From Nocardia ignorata NBRC 108230 (GTDB lineage: Bacteria; Actinomycetota; Actinomycetes; Mycobacteriales; Mycobacteriaceae): DNA of 64,000 bases. The position numbers and the translations under genes are program-made. The notes under the pieces were generated by a model, which was given only the letters and a program-made list of their open reading frames with translations, did not search any database and was not told the origin of the DNA. Positions 44,230-52,883 of the stretch are shown piece by piece. The stretch covers positions 1 through 64,000 of the forward strand of contig NZ_BDBI01000032.1 in the NCBI RefSeq assembly GCF_001612905.1, in the 5' to 3' direction. Numbering within the stretch: the first letter of the stretch is position 1; every line of letters starts with the position of its first letter.

Positions 44230-45278
44230 CTGGCTCCCAGGAGGTCGAGCCGCAGATCCGCGCCGCCGAGCAGCCGCGCGAGATCCTTGGCCTGTGAGTA
44301 ATAGCGGTGCATCGGGTGGGTGATGTCGACACCGAGCCCCCCGTGCAGGTGATGGCACTGCTGCATGGCGCGCGGCACCTCGGCCGCCGCCCAATACGCC
44401 AGCACGGCGAGGTCCTCGTCGATGCGGTCCTGATGCTCGGGCGAGGCGTCGTTCTGCGCCAGCGCCCAGCACGCCGACTCGGCGGCCACGTGCAGGGTGC
44501 GCGACACCACGTACAGGTCGGCGATCTGCTGGGCGACCGCCTGGAACTCCGCCAGCGGCCTGCCGAACTGCTCCCTGGTCCGCACGTGTTCGGCGGTCAG
44601 GGTGACAGCGCCCTTGAGCAGGCCGTCGGCTACCGCGCCGAGGCAGGCGACGGCATAGCGGTGCAGGCCGGGCAGCGCGTCGGGCAGGAGCTGCTCGGCG
44701 GGGATCTCCACCTCGTCGAGGACGAGCGAGGCCTCGGGAACGCCTGCGGAACCGGTCACCGGTACCACCTCGAGGCCCGGGGCGACGCCGTCGATCAGGG
44801 CGACCCCGGCATCGGTCGGCACCAGAATCCAGCGGGCCTGTTCGGCGTAGAGCACGCCGGTCTTGCGGCCCGTGACGCGCACGGTGTCACCGTCGCGCAC
44901 GGCCTTGGTCGTCGGCGCGGTGGTGAACGGCGCGCCCGGTTCGTTGAGCGCGGCCGTGAGCACGGTGCCCTTGCCGATCTCGGCGAGCACGCGTTCGCCC
45001 AGGTGATCGGGTAGCACCGGCAACAGCGGAAGCACACCGAACCCGAAGGTCGGCAGTGCGGGCACCGCCGCCGCGTCGGTGGCCAGTTCCATCAGCAGGG
45101 CCGCCACCTCGGGCAAGCCCATTCCGTCACCGCCGAACCGCTCGGGCACGGGGACCGCGAGCAGGCCCGAATCGATGAGACTCGGCCACAATTCCATGTC
45201 GCGGGCAGGCTCACGTTCGAGCAGGCTCACGACAACCTCGGCTACGGCATCGGCACTTTCGTCGCGGGTGAAATCCAC
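44214..45278 (-). CDS. chsE1: ChsE1 (FadE28), side-chain acyl-CoA dehydrogenase partner
   Basis: A 354-residue acyl-CoA dehydrogenase-like subunit, partner of ChsE2 (Rv3544c counterpart). Family segments: VPERFGGDGMGLPEVAALLM, REQFGRPLAEFQAVAQQIAD, HHLHGGLGVDITHPMHRYYS. The GTG at 45278 is chosen because AAGGAGG lies five bases upstream; an in-frame ATG further up (45308) would overlap the previous gene. Second gene of the fadE34-chsE1 operon. Confidence 0.92.
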   Translation of the reverse strand: MDFTRDESADAVAEVVVSLLEREPARDMELWPSLIDSGLLAVPVPERFGGDGMGLPEVAALLMELATDAAAVPALPTFGFGVLPLLPVLPDHLGERVLAEIGKGTVLTAALNEPGAPFTTAPTTKAVRDGDTVRVTGRKTGVLYAEQARWILVPTDAGVALIDGVAPGLEVVPVTGSAGVPEASLVLDEVEIPAEQLLPDALPGLHRYAVACLGAVADGLLKGAVTLTAEHVRTREQFGRPLAEFQAVAQQIADLYVVSRTLHVAAESACWALAQNDASPEHQDRIDEDLAVLAYWAAAEVPRAMQQCHHLHGGLGVDITHPMHRYYSQAKDLARLLGGADLRLDLLGARCSSI

Positions 45279-45294
45279 GGCGTCCTCCTTCGAG

Positions 45295-47394
45295 CTAACT
45301 GTCCGCATCGCGCGGCATGCCGAGAATCCGTTCGGCCGCCACGGTCAACAGGATCTGCTCGGTACCGCCCGCGATGGAGAGACAGCGTGTGAGCAAGAAT
45401 TCTTTCAGAACGTCGCTATCCAGGGAACCTTCCCGGCCGGAAAGTTCCAGTGCATATTCAGCGAGCTCCTGCCGGTACCGGACGCCGACGAGTTTGCGGA
45501 CGGCAGCCTGGGCGCCCGCATCGGCTCCGGCCACGGTGGCCGCCGCGATCCGCTGATCCAGCAAAGTTCCAGCAATCGAGGTGGTGATCAGGGCGCCGAA
45601 ATGATCCTCGCGCAGTTCTGTTCCCCATCCACCTGGCGGGAAACCGGCGAGCAGCGCTTCCAGCGCGCCGCCGATCCCGCCGCCGCCCATGGCGACCCGC
45701 TCGGCCGACAGGGTGGCACGGGCGATCTTCCAGCCGTTGTTCAGCGCACCGACCAGGCAGTTGTCGGGCACGAACACGTCGTCGAGGAACACCTCGCTGA
45801 ACTTCTCCTCGCCGGTGATCTGCACCAGCGGGCGCACCTGCACGCCCGCGGCGCGCATGTCGACGAGGAAGTAGCTGATACCGCGGTGCTTGGGCGCGGA
45901 CGGATCGGTGCGGGCCAGGCAGATGCCCCAGTTCGCGGTGGATCCGAGCGAGGTCCACACCTTCTGACCGCGCAGCACCCAGCCGCCCTCGACCCGCTCG
46001 GCGGAAGTACGAAGGGCGGCCAGATCGGACCCGGCGCCCGGCTCACTGAACAGCTGACACCAGATCACCTCGCCGTGCAGGGTCGGCCAGACGAAGCGCT
46101 CGATCTGCTCCTCGGTACCGAAGCGAAGCAGCGTGGGCACCGCCCAGCCGGCGACCGCGAGGTCGGGGGTTTCCACCTCGGCGCGGCGCAGCTGTTCGGC
46201 GATCTGTAGGCAGGTCATCGGATCCGCGCCTCGCCCATAGGGTTTCGGCCAGTGCGGCATGATCAGGCCCGCGTCCGCCAGTGCGCGCGGGCGTTCGGCC
46301 GCCGGGAGCGCGGCGATGGTGGCGATCTCGGCCGACAACGCGGTGTCGCCGTCGGCGTCACCGAGGACGCGCTCGGCGCCGGTGGTCCTGCGCTGCCCGT
46401 CGCGGGTGAGTTCGGCGACCCGCGCCCGCCAGCGCGCCGACCCGCCGAGCAGCTGCCGCAGCGAACTTGCCCGGCGCAGGTAGAAGTGCGCGTCGTGTTC
46501 CCAGGTGAAGCCGATGCCGCCGAGCACCTGGATGGCGTCCTTGGCGGTGTCGACGGCCGCGTCGAGCGCGCAGGCCGCGGCGACGGCGGCCGCGATCGGC
46601 AGTTCCTCGCCACCGGCATCGAAGGCATCGGCGGCATCGGCGGCGACCGCGCGGATCAGTTCGGTGCGGCACAGCATCCAGGCGCACAGGTGCTTGATCG
46701 CCTGGAAGCTGCCGATCGGCTTGCCGAACTGCTCGCGCACCTTGGCGTAGTCGACGGCCGTTCGCAGGCACCAGCCGGCCAGCCCGGCCAGTTCGGCGGC
46801 CGCGAGGGTGACGAACAGATCGGTGACGTCGAACGACGGCGCGAAACCCTGTTGCGCGGTGGCACTTTCGGCGGTCACCCGGGCCAGCGGCACCGTCGGA
46901 TCACTGCCGGACAGCGGCGTGATCGTCGCGTCGGTGAGCACGAACCAGCGGGTGCCGTCGGCGGTCTCGGCAGGCACGAGCACCTGCGTGTCCGCATCGG
47001 CTCCGTAGACGAATTCCCAAGTGCCGCTGACCTTCCAGCCTCCGGCATCCGAACCCGTCGCCGCACCCGACGACGCATCGGGCAGCGCGACGCCACAGGG
47101 CGTCCCGTCGGCCGCGCCGGTGACCAGACCCGCCAGCGCGGTGGCGAGCACCGGACCGTTCACCAGGTCGTCGGCCGTCTGTTCCAGCAGCACGGCGAGG
47201 TCGGCGACGGTGCCGCCCAGTCCGCCGTGATCGTCGTCGAGCGCTACCTGGAACAACCCGAACTCGGCAAGTGCGGGCCAGCACTCGCGCCAGCTACCGC
47301 CCGCCCGCATTGTTGCAATCGGCGCCGCCGAGCTCGCCCAGCTCCGCAGGGAGGCCGCGGCGGCTTTATGCTCGTCAGTGGTGGCGATGGTCAC
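45295..47394 (-). CDS. fadE34: FadE34, fused double acyl-CoA dehydrogenase (ChsE3-type)
   Basis: A 699-residue protein made of two tandem acyl-CoA dehydrogenase units, about 1-335 and 345-699. The N-terminal unit ends with REQFGKPIGSFQAIKHLCAW and GGIGFTWEHDAHFYLRRA. The C-terminal unit has FSEPGAGSDLAALRTSA, LRGQKVWTSLGS and ends with GGTEQILLTVAAERILGMPRD. A single chain mimicking an alpha2beta2 dehydrogenase. Divergent to kstR as for Rv3573c. FadE34 (ChsE3) is reported to handle steroid CoA esters with longer side chains. GTG start. It heads the side-chain operon. Confidence 0.9.
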   Translation of the reverse strand: MTIATTDEHKAAAASLRSWASSAAPIATMRAGGSWRECWPALAEFGLFQVALDDDHGGLGGTVADLAVLLEQTADDLVNGPVLATALAGLVTGAADGTPCGVALPDASSGAATGSDAGGWKVSGTWEFVYGADADTQVLVPAETADGTRWFVLTDATITPLSGSDPTVPLARVTAESATAQQGFAPSFDVTDLFVTLAAAELAGLAGWCLRTAVDYAKVREQFGKPIGSFQAIKHLCAWMLCRTELIRAVAADAADAFDAGGEELPIAAAVAAACALDAAVDTAKDAIQVLGGIGFTWEHDAHFYLRRASSLRQLLGGSARWRARVAELTRDGQRRTTGAERVLGDADGDTALSAEIATIAALPAAERPRALADAGLIMPHWPKPYGRGADPMTCLQIAEQLRRAEVETPDLAVAGWAVPTLLRFGTEEQIERFVWPTLHGEVIWCQLFSEPGAGSDLAALRTSAERVEGGWVLRGQKVWTSLGSTANWGICLARTDPSAPKHRGISYFLVDMRAAGVQVRPLVQITGEEKFSEVFLDDVFVPDNCLVGALNNGWKIARATLSAERVAMGGGGIGGALEALLAGFPPGGWGTELREDHFGALITTSIAGTLLDQRIAAATVAGADAGAQAAVRKLVGVRYRQELAEYALELSGREGSLDSDVLKEFLLTRCLSIAGGTEQILLTVAAERILGMPRDADS

Positions 47395-47429
47395 AAGAAA
47401 AACCGCCCTTCCGGCGTGGCTCCCACTCC

Positions 47430-47443
47430 TAGAACATGTTCTA
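47430..47443. promoter_or_regulatory. KstR box between fadE34 and kstR
   Basis: TAGAACATGTTCTA is a perfect palindrome and full KstR consensus match. It is 36 bp upstream of fadE34 and 81 bp upstream of kstR, so it can control both and gives autoregulation. Confidence 0.92.
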
Positions 47444-47523
47444 ATATCCGGGGTGGGTGTAAGTCAAGAGACCTTCACCGGCAACCATGTTCTCCTGCCG
47501 TACTCAGCGAAAGGGTTTCCACG

Positions 47524-48138
47524 ATGGACAGTCCCGCACCAACGCCCACCGTGACAACGCTGTCCGAAGAGGAGCTGAGTTCCACCGCGCAGCGTGAACG
47601 CCGCAAGCGCATCCTCGACGCCACCCTCGCGCTCGCCTCCAAGGGCGGCTACGACGCGGTGCAGATGCGCGCGGTCGCCGAACGCGCCGACGTGGCCGTC
47701 GGCACCCTCTACCGCTACTTCCCCTCCAAGGTCCACCTGCTGGTGTCCGCTCTGGCAAGGGAATTCGAGCAGTTCGAGAGCAAGCGCAAGCCGCTGGCGG
47801 GTGACGGCCCGTCCGAGCGCATGCACGGCCTGCTCACCCAGATCACCCGGATGATGCAGCGCGACCCGCTGCTCACCGAAGCCATGACGCGCGCGTTCAT
47901 GTTCGCCGACGCCTCCGCCGCCGCCGAAGTGGACCGCGTGGGCAAAGTGATGGACCGGGTGTTCGCCCGCGCCATCGCCGATGGCGAACCGACCGAGCGT
48001 CAGCTCGCCATCGCCCGCGTGATCTCCGATGTGTGGCTGTCGAATCTGGTGGCCTGGCTGACCAGGCGCGCATCTGCGACCGACGTCACCGAGCGCCTCG
48101 AGCTCACCGTCGACCTGTTGCTGGGCGATCGCGGATAA
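47524..48138 (+). CDS. kstR: KstR, TetR-family repressor of cholesterol catabolism
   Basis: A 204-residue TetR-family repressor. The N-terminal arm (1-28) is followed by the HTH (about 35-75: ATLALASKGGYDAVQMRAVA, GTLYRYFPSKVHLL). The C-terminal domain binds steroid-CoA ligands. Matches Rv3574 in sequence and its divergent position to fadE34. The ATG after AAGGG is chosen; the larger open frame upstream is antisense to fadE34. Followed by a hairpin terminator. Confidence 0.93.
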   Translation: MDSPAPTPTVTTLSEEELSSTAQRERRKRILDATLALASKGGYDAVQMRAVAERADVAVGTLYRYFPSKVHLLVSALAREFEQFESKRKPLAGDGPSERMHGLLTQITRMMQRDPLLTEAMTRAFMFADASAAAEVDRVGKVMDRVFARAIADGEPTERQLAIARVISDVWLSNLVAWLTRRASATDVTERLELTVDLLLGDRG

Positions 48139-48148
48139 TCCCTGCTTA

Positions 48149-48180
48149 CCCGTCGGTACGGCCGGACGAGGACCGACGGG
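48149..48180 (+). terminator. Terminator after kstR
   Basis: Perfect 9-bp inverted repeat CCCGTCGGT / ACCGACGGG with a 14-base loop, starting ten bases after the kstR stop and followed by ATTAG. Confidence 0.6.
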
Positions 48181-48313
48181 ATTAGCCGCGAGGTCGCGGA
48201 CTACCCGGACGACACTCGTGCGCACAACCCGCCGCGCCGCTCGCGCGCGAGAATTGACCCAGTATTGTTTTTGGCGCCCCCTGATCCACCCCTCCCATCA
48301 CTAGGTTGGATGC

Positions 48314-50896
48314 GTGAGCGCACAGGAACTGCCCTTGGATGTCCGCCGTGCACTGGCGTCGGTCGCACGAGTGCCACGGCTATTGGTCGCCTCGGACTAC
48401 GACGGGACAATCGCCCCGATCGTGTCCGACCCGTCGAAAGCGTTTCCCCAACGGGAATCGGTGAGTGCGCTACGCGCGCTCGCGGGGCTGGCCAATACCA
48501 CGGCAGCGGTGATCTCCGGCCGAGCTCTGCGCGACCTCGCCGCGCTGTCGCGGCTCCCCGTCGAGGTGCAACTGATCGGTAGTCACGGCTCCGAGTTCGA
48601 TGTCGGCTTCGTGCACGCCATCGACAACGACGCCAAGCAATTGCTCTCCGAGATCCACGCCGCCTTCGCCGAGATCGCCGCCGACAACCCCGGCGTCACC
48701 GTGGAGATGAAACCGGCCAGCGCCGCACTGCACGTGCGCAACGCCAGCCCCGAAATCGGCAGGCGCGCACTGAATGCCGCGCGCCAGGGCCCGGCGTGCT
48801 GGGTGGGCGTGCAGGTCACCGAGGGCAAGGCGGTGATCGAACTCGCGGTGATCCCCACCGACAAGGGCACCGCGCTCGACACCATCCGGCACCAGGAAAG
48901 TGCCTCGGCCGCAGTGTTCTTCGGCGACGACGTCACCGACGAGAAGGCCTTCCGGGTGCTGTCGGGCCCCGACGTGGGCATCAAGGTCGGCGAGGGCGAG
49001 AGCCTGGCCAAGCTGCGCGTCGACTCCACCGAGGACGTGGCGCGCGCGCTGGCCTTCCTCGTCGAGGAGCGGCGTACCTGGCTCGCCGGTGCCAGCGCAC
49101 CGCGTATCGAGCGGCTGAGCATGCTCGCCAGCCCGCGCTCGGTCGCCCTGCTCACCCCCGACGCGACCGTCACCTGGTTCTGCCACCCCGAACCCGATTC
49201 GGCGGCGGTGTTCGCGCACCTGCTCGGCGGGTCGGCCGCCGGTCACTTCTCGGTGGCACCGGAGCGGCCGAGCCTGCCGCTGTCGCAGCGCTATGTCGAC
49301 GGCACCATGACCGTCGAAACCCGGTGGGCCAGTTTGCAAGTGGCCGACTACCTGCCTCACGACGTGACCCCCAACCGGACCGACCTGACCCGCGTCATCA
49401 CCGGTACCGCCAAGGCCGTCGTGCACTTCGCGCCGCGGCCGGAGTTCGGGCAGGTGCCGGTGCGAATCGAGGCCGTGCACAACGGGCTTCGGGTGAGCGG
49501 CACCAACGATCCGATGGTGCTCCGCTCCCCCGGCGTGCAGTGGGAGATCACCTCCGACGGCATCAGCGAGCAGGCGCGCGCCGTGGTCGATCCGGCCGTG
49601 GCGCCGGTCGTCCTCGAATTGCGCTGCGGTACGGCCGATCTCGCGCCGTCGATGACGCCGGAGTCGCAGCGTCGTCAGCTGGCCGAGCGGTACTGGACCG
49701 AGTGGGCGAGCGGCTTGCAGCTGCCGCCGCTCAAACCCGATCTGATGAAACGTTCGGCGCTGACCCTGCGTGGGCTCGTGCACCGCCCGTCCGGATCTAT
49801 CCTCGCCGCCGCGACCACCTCGCTGCCCGAGGACATCGGCGGCGTGCGCAACTGGGACTACCGCTACTGCTGGCTGCGCGACGCCTCACTCACCGCGCAG
49901 GCACTGGTGACGCTCGGCTCGCTCACCGAGGCCGAGGAATTCCTGGACTGGGTGCACAAGGTGCTCGCCACCCTGCCCGGCCCGGAGCGGTTGCACCCGC
50001 TGTACACGATCTACGGCGAAACGTTGCCGCCCGAGGCCGTCATCGACCTGCTGCCCGGATACGCCGGTTCGCGGCCGGTGCGCGTGGGCAACGCGGCCAA
50101 TATGCAGGTGCAGCTCGATGTGTTCGGCCCGATCGTCGACCTCATCACCACCCTGGCGCAGGAACGGGAACGCCAGGGCGCCACCGACGCGGCCGAGGCG
50201 CTGCCCGACGCCGACTGGGAACTGGTGCACGCCATGGTCTCCGCGGTGCAGCGGCGCTGGACCGAACCCGACCACGGCATCTGGGAGATCCGCGGCAACC
50301 CGCGGCACCACGTGTACTCGAAGGTGATGGGCTGGCTCACCGTCGACCGCGCGCTCACCCTCGCTCAGCGTTTCGATCGCGCCATCGATCCCGAATGGGT
50401 GACCCTGCGCGACACGATCGCCGAAGAGGTGAAGGCCAAGGGCTGGAACGAGGAGGTCCAGTCCTACACCGCGGCCTACGACGGCACCGACCTCGACGCG
50501 GCCACCCTGCACATCGGTCTCAGCGGCCTGATCGACCCCGCCGACCCGCGTTTCGCGGCGACTGTCGTGGCCACCGAGGCCGAACTGCGCAGCGGCGCGA
50601 CGGTTTACCGATACCACCACGACGACGGGCTGCCCGGCGGTGAAGGCGGTTTCCACCTGTGCGCCGCCTGGCTGGTCGAGGCGTACCTGCTGATCGGTCG
50701 CCGTTCCGACGCCGAAGCGTTGTTCACGCAGCTCGTCGCCGCGGCCGGCCCGACCGGTCTGCTCAGCGAGGAGTACGACCCCGTCGCCGAGCGTTCCCTC
50801 GGCAATCACCCGCAGGCCTACAGCCACCTCGGCCTGCTGCGCTGTGCTCAGTTGCTGAGCGCTGCCCGCCTCCCCGTGACATCAGGCCAGATCTAG
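48314..50896 (+). CDS. Trehalose-6-phosphate phosphatase fused to a GH15 glycoside hydrolase
   Basis: An 860-residue two-domain enzyme. Residues about 1-255 are a HAD-type trehalose phosphatase with DYDGT (28-32), the SGR at about 68 and FGDDVTDE (203-210). From about 260 a GH15 (glucoamylase/trehalase-type) module follows: VRNWDYRYCWLRDA near 512-525, a C-terminal EEYDP near 818 and LGNHPQAYSHLGL. It would dephosphorylate trehalose-6-phosphate and may then hydrolyse trehalose or another glucoside. No signal peptide; cytoplasmic. GTG start. Monocistronic, closed by a hairpin. Confidence 0.87.
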   Translation: MSAQELPLDVRRALASVARVPRLLVASDYDGTIAPIVSDPSKAFPQRESVSALRALAGLANTTAAVISGRALRDLAALSRLPVEVQLIGSHGSEFDVGFVHAIDNDAKQLLSEIHAAFAEIAADNPGVTVEMKPASAALHVRNASPEIGRRALNAARQGPACWVGVQVTEGKAVIELAVIPTDKGTALDTIRHQESASAAVFFGDDVTDEKAFRVLSGPDVGIKVGEGESLAKLRVDSTEDVARALAFLVEERRTWLAGASAPRIERLSMLASPRSVALLTPDATVTWFCHPEPDSAAVFAHLLGGSAAGHFSVAPERPSLPLSQRYVDGTMTVETRWASLQVADYLPHDVTPNRTDLTRVITGTAKAVVHFAPRPEFGQVPVRIEAVHNGLRVSGTNDPMVLRSPGVQWEITSDGISEQARAVVDPAVAPVVLELRCGTADLAPSMTPESQRRQLAERYWTEWASGLQLPPLKPDLMKRSALTLRGLVHRPSGSILAAATTSLPEDIGGVRNWDYRYCWLRDASLTAQALVTLGSLTEAEEFLDWVHKVLATLPGPERLHPLYTIYGETLPPEAVIDLLPGYAGSRPVRVGNAANMQVQLDVFGPIVDLITTLAQERERQGATDAAEALPDADWELVHAMVSAVQRRWTEPDHGIWEIRGNPRHHVYSKVMGWLTVDRALTLAQRFDRAIDPEWVTLRDTIAEEVKAKGWNEEVQSYTAAYDGTDLDAATLHIGLSGLIDPADPRFAATVVATEAELRSGATVYRYHHDDGLPGGEGGFHLCAAWLVEAYLLIGRRSDAEALFTQLVAAAGPTGLLSEEYDPVAERSLGNHPQAYSHLGLLRCAQLLSAARLPVTSGQI

Positions 50897-50919
50897 GCGC
50901 GGGGATGCTATAGGCAGGC

Positions 50920-50951
50920 GGCCGACGTTCTCCAAAGGGGGAACGTCGGCC
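50920..50951 (+). terminator. Terminator after the phosphatase/GH15 gene
   Basis: Perfect 11-bp inverted repeat GGCCGACGTTC / GAACGTCGGCC with a 10-base loop, 23 bp after the stop. Confidence 0.7.
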
Positions 50952-51045
50952 CGTGCCCGATGAGTTACCCATGTACCTGCGAGACAGGGACGGCCGTCCG
51001 GTGGCCACGTTCACGGGCCAGCATCATTGCTGCTAATCTAAAACG

Positions 51046-51063
51046 GTAACGATTTCCATTATG
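51046..51063. promoter_or_regulatory. Possible Zur-type operator before the metal importer
   Basis: AT-rich sequence GTAACGATTTCCATTATG with imperfect dyad TAACG...CATTA, 54 bp upstream of the solute-binding lipoprotein gene. It resembles metal-repressor boxes of actinobacteria (TGAAAATGATTTTCA type) only partly. Confidence 0.4.
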
Positions 51064-51116
51064 ATCTGACGCACAACCGTGTGTGGTCGGGTCGTGGTTT
51101 GCCCCAGGAGTCCCGC

Positions 51117-52001
51117 ATGAACAGTCGAATCGCCCGCGCGTGTGCCGGTCTCACGGCGGGAGTGGCGGTCGCCGCCGTCCTGACGGCCTGCGGCGGAGGC
51201 TCCGAGGAATCCGGCACTCCATCGATCGTGGCGTCCACCGATGTGTGGGGCTCGGTCGCCGGCGCGGTCGCCGGACCGGACGCCCAGGTCAGCGCCATCA
51301 TCACCGATCCGGCCGCCGACCCGCATTCGTTCGAGACCTCCGCGACCGATACCGCGAAGATCAGCGATGCCGAGCTGGTGGTGTTCAACGGCGGCCACTA
51401 CGACGAGTTCATCGAGCAAGCCATTTCCGGTAAGGACAAGCGGACCGTCGAGGCGTTCGAGGAGCGCACCGACGAGAGCGACGAGAACGAGCACGTCTGG
51501 TACGACGTCACCACCGTCGCCGCCGTCGCCGACCGCATCGCCGCCGAACTCGGCGAGATCGACGCGCCGCACAAGGACGCCTACACCGAGCGTGCCGTCG
51601 CCTTCAAGAACCAGCTGATGGGCATCAGCACCATCACCGGCGCCATCGCGGCGCAGACGCCGAACGCGGCCGTCGCCCAGTCCGAGCCGCTGGCGCACTA
51701 CCTGCTGCTGGCCGCCAAGGCCCAGGACAAGACTCCGCACGAGTTCCAGGAAGCGATCGAGCAGGAGACCGACCCGTCCCCGGCCGCCGTCGCCGCCACC
51801 CGCGACCTCGTCACCGGCAAGCAGGTCAAGGCCCTGATCTACAACACCCAGACCCAGGACAAGGTCACCCAGGACCTGCGCGCGGCCGCGCAGGCTGCCG
51901 GCGTGACGGTGGTCGAGGTGACGGAGACGCTGCCCGAGGGTGTCGACTACGTGCAGTGGCAGACGGCCAATGCCAAGGCGCTGGCCGCGGCTCTGCGCTG
52001 A
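51117..52001 (+). CDS. Zn/Mn ABC transporter solute-binding lipoprotein
   Basis: A 294-residue cluster A-I (ZnuA/MntC-type) binding protein. The lipobox VLTAC puts the lipidated cysteine at residue 25. Likely metal ligands: His in DPHSFE (about 63), EHVWYD (about 126) and EPLAHYL (about 191), plus a late Asp/Glu. A short acidic, His-poor loop replaces the long His-rich loop of typical ZnuA. ATG preceded by CAGGAG. First gene of a three-gene importer. Confidence 0.88.
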   Translation: MNSRIARACAGLTAGVAVAAVLTACGGGSEESGTPSIVASTDVWGSVAGAVAGPDAQVSAIITDPAADPHSFETSATDTAKISDAELVVFNGGHYDEFIEQAISGKDKRTVEAFEERTDESDENEHVWYDVTTVAAVADRIAAELGEIDAPHKDAYTERAVAFKNQLMGISTITGAIAAQTPNAAVAQSEPLAHYLLLAAKAQDKTPHEFQEAIEQETDPSPAAVAATRDLVTGKQVKALIYNTQTQDKVTQDLRAAAQAAGVTVVEVTETLPEGVDYVQWQTANAKALAAALR

Positions 52002-52025
52002 CGCTCGAACCCGATCGAGGACCTC

Positions 52026-52883
52026 ATGACCGACGCAACCGCCCTGTCGGCGCCCGGCACGACCGGTGCGTCTGCCGCAGGCGTGGCAGGTGCGCAAGCG
52101 GATCCGGCGATCCGGTTGCGCTCGGCCACGATGTCGTTCGGCGAACGCACTCTGTGGAGCGACCTCGATCTCGAGGTTTCGCCCGGTGAGTTCATCGCGG
52201 TGCTCGGCCCTAACGGGTCCGGTAAGACCTCGCTGTTACGAGTGCTGCTCGGCACGCTCGGGCTCACCGCGGGCAGCGCGGAGATCGCCGGGCGGCGAGC
52301 CGGGGTGGGCAATCCGGGTATCGGGTACATCCCGCAGCAGAAGACGATCGATGCCGGGGTGCTGTTGCGCGGCGTGGATCTGGTCGGGCTCGGCGTGGAC
52401 GGACACCGCTGGGGGCTCGGTTGGCGCAAACGCCGGGAACGGGCCGAACAGGTCGAGGCAGCCATCGCCGCGGTCGGCGCGCAGAAGTTCGCGCATGCGC
52501 CGCTCGAGTCGCTGTCGGGCGGCGAGCAGCAGCGATTGCGGGTTGCCCAAGCGCTCGTCGGTGATCCCTCGGTACTGCTGTGCGACGAGCCCCTGCTCAG
52601 CCTCGACCTGGCCAACCAGCGCCTCGTGGCCGAACTGATCGATAAGCGCCGCCGCGAACACGACACCGCCGTGCTGTTCGTGACCCACGAACTCAATCCG
52701 ATCCTGCCGCTGGTCGACCGGGTGCTGTACCTGGTCGACGGCGAGTTCCGGATCGGCACACCCGACGAGGTGATGACCTCGCAGACCCTCTCGGAGCTCT
52801 ACGGGACCGAGGTGGAGGTACTGCGGGTGCGCGGGCGGCTCGTGGTCGTCGGCACCGGTGACGATATGGACGCCCTGGCCTGA
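52026..52883 (+). CDS. Zn/Mn ABC transporter ATP-binding protein
   Basis: A 285-residue ABC ATPase. Walker A GPNGSGKTSLLRV (about 59-71), Q-loop near GYIPQQKT, signature LSGGEQQRL, Walker B VLLCDEPLLSLDLA and switch His in VTHELN. Energises the importer with the adjacent permease. The first 30 residues are an Ala/Gly-rich extension. The start follows a 24-bp gap, and the stop overlaps the permease ATG. Confidence 0.93.
   Translation: MTDATALSAPGTTGASAAGVAGAQADPAIRLRSATMSFGERTLWSDLDLEVSPGEFIAVLGPNGSGKTSLLRVLLGTLGLTAGSAEIAGRRAGVGNPGIGYIPQQKTIDAGVLLRGVDLVGLGVDGHRWGLGWRKRRERAEQVEAAIAAVGAQKFAHAPLESLSGGEQQRLRVAQALVGDPSVLLCDEPLLSLDLANQRLVAELIDKRRREHDTAVLFVTHELNPILPLVDRVLYLVDGEFRIGTPDEVMTSQTLSELYGTEVEVLRVRGRLVVVGTGDDMDALA

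Noticed and set aside
46252..47523. N-terminal extension of the kstR frame by about 420 codons
   Set aside because: It is antisense to fadE34, crosses the KstR box and has no start with a ribosome site. The ATG at 47524 gives a normal KstR length.
48254..48268. TTGACC and TATTGT as a -35/-10 pair for the phosphatase/GH15 gene
   Set aside because: The two hexamers are only three bases apart, so they cannot act together; TATTGT alone is too weak to call.
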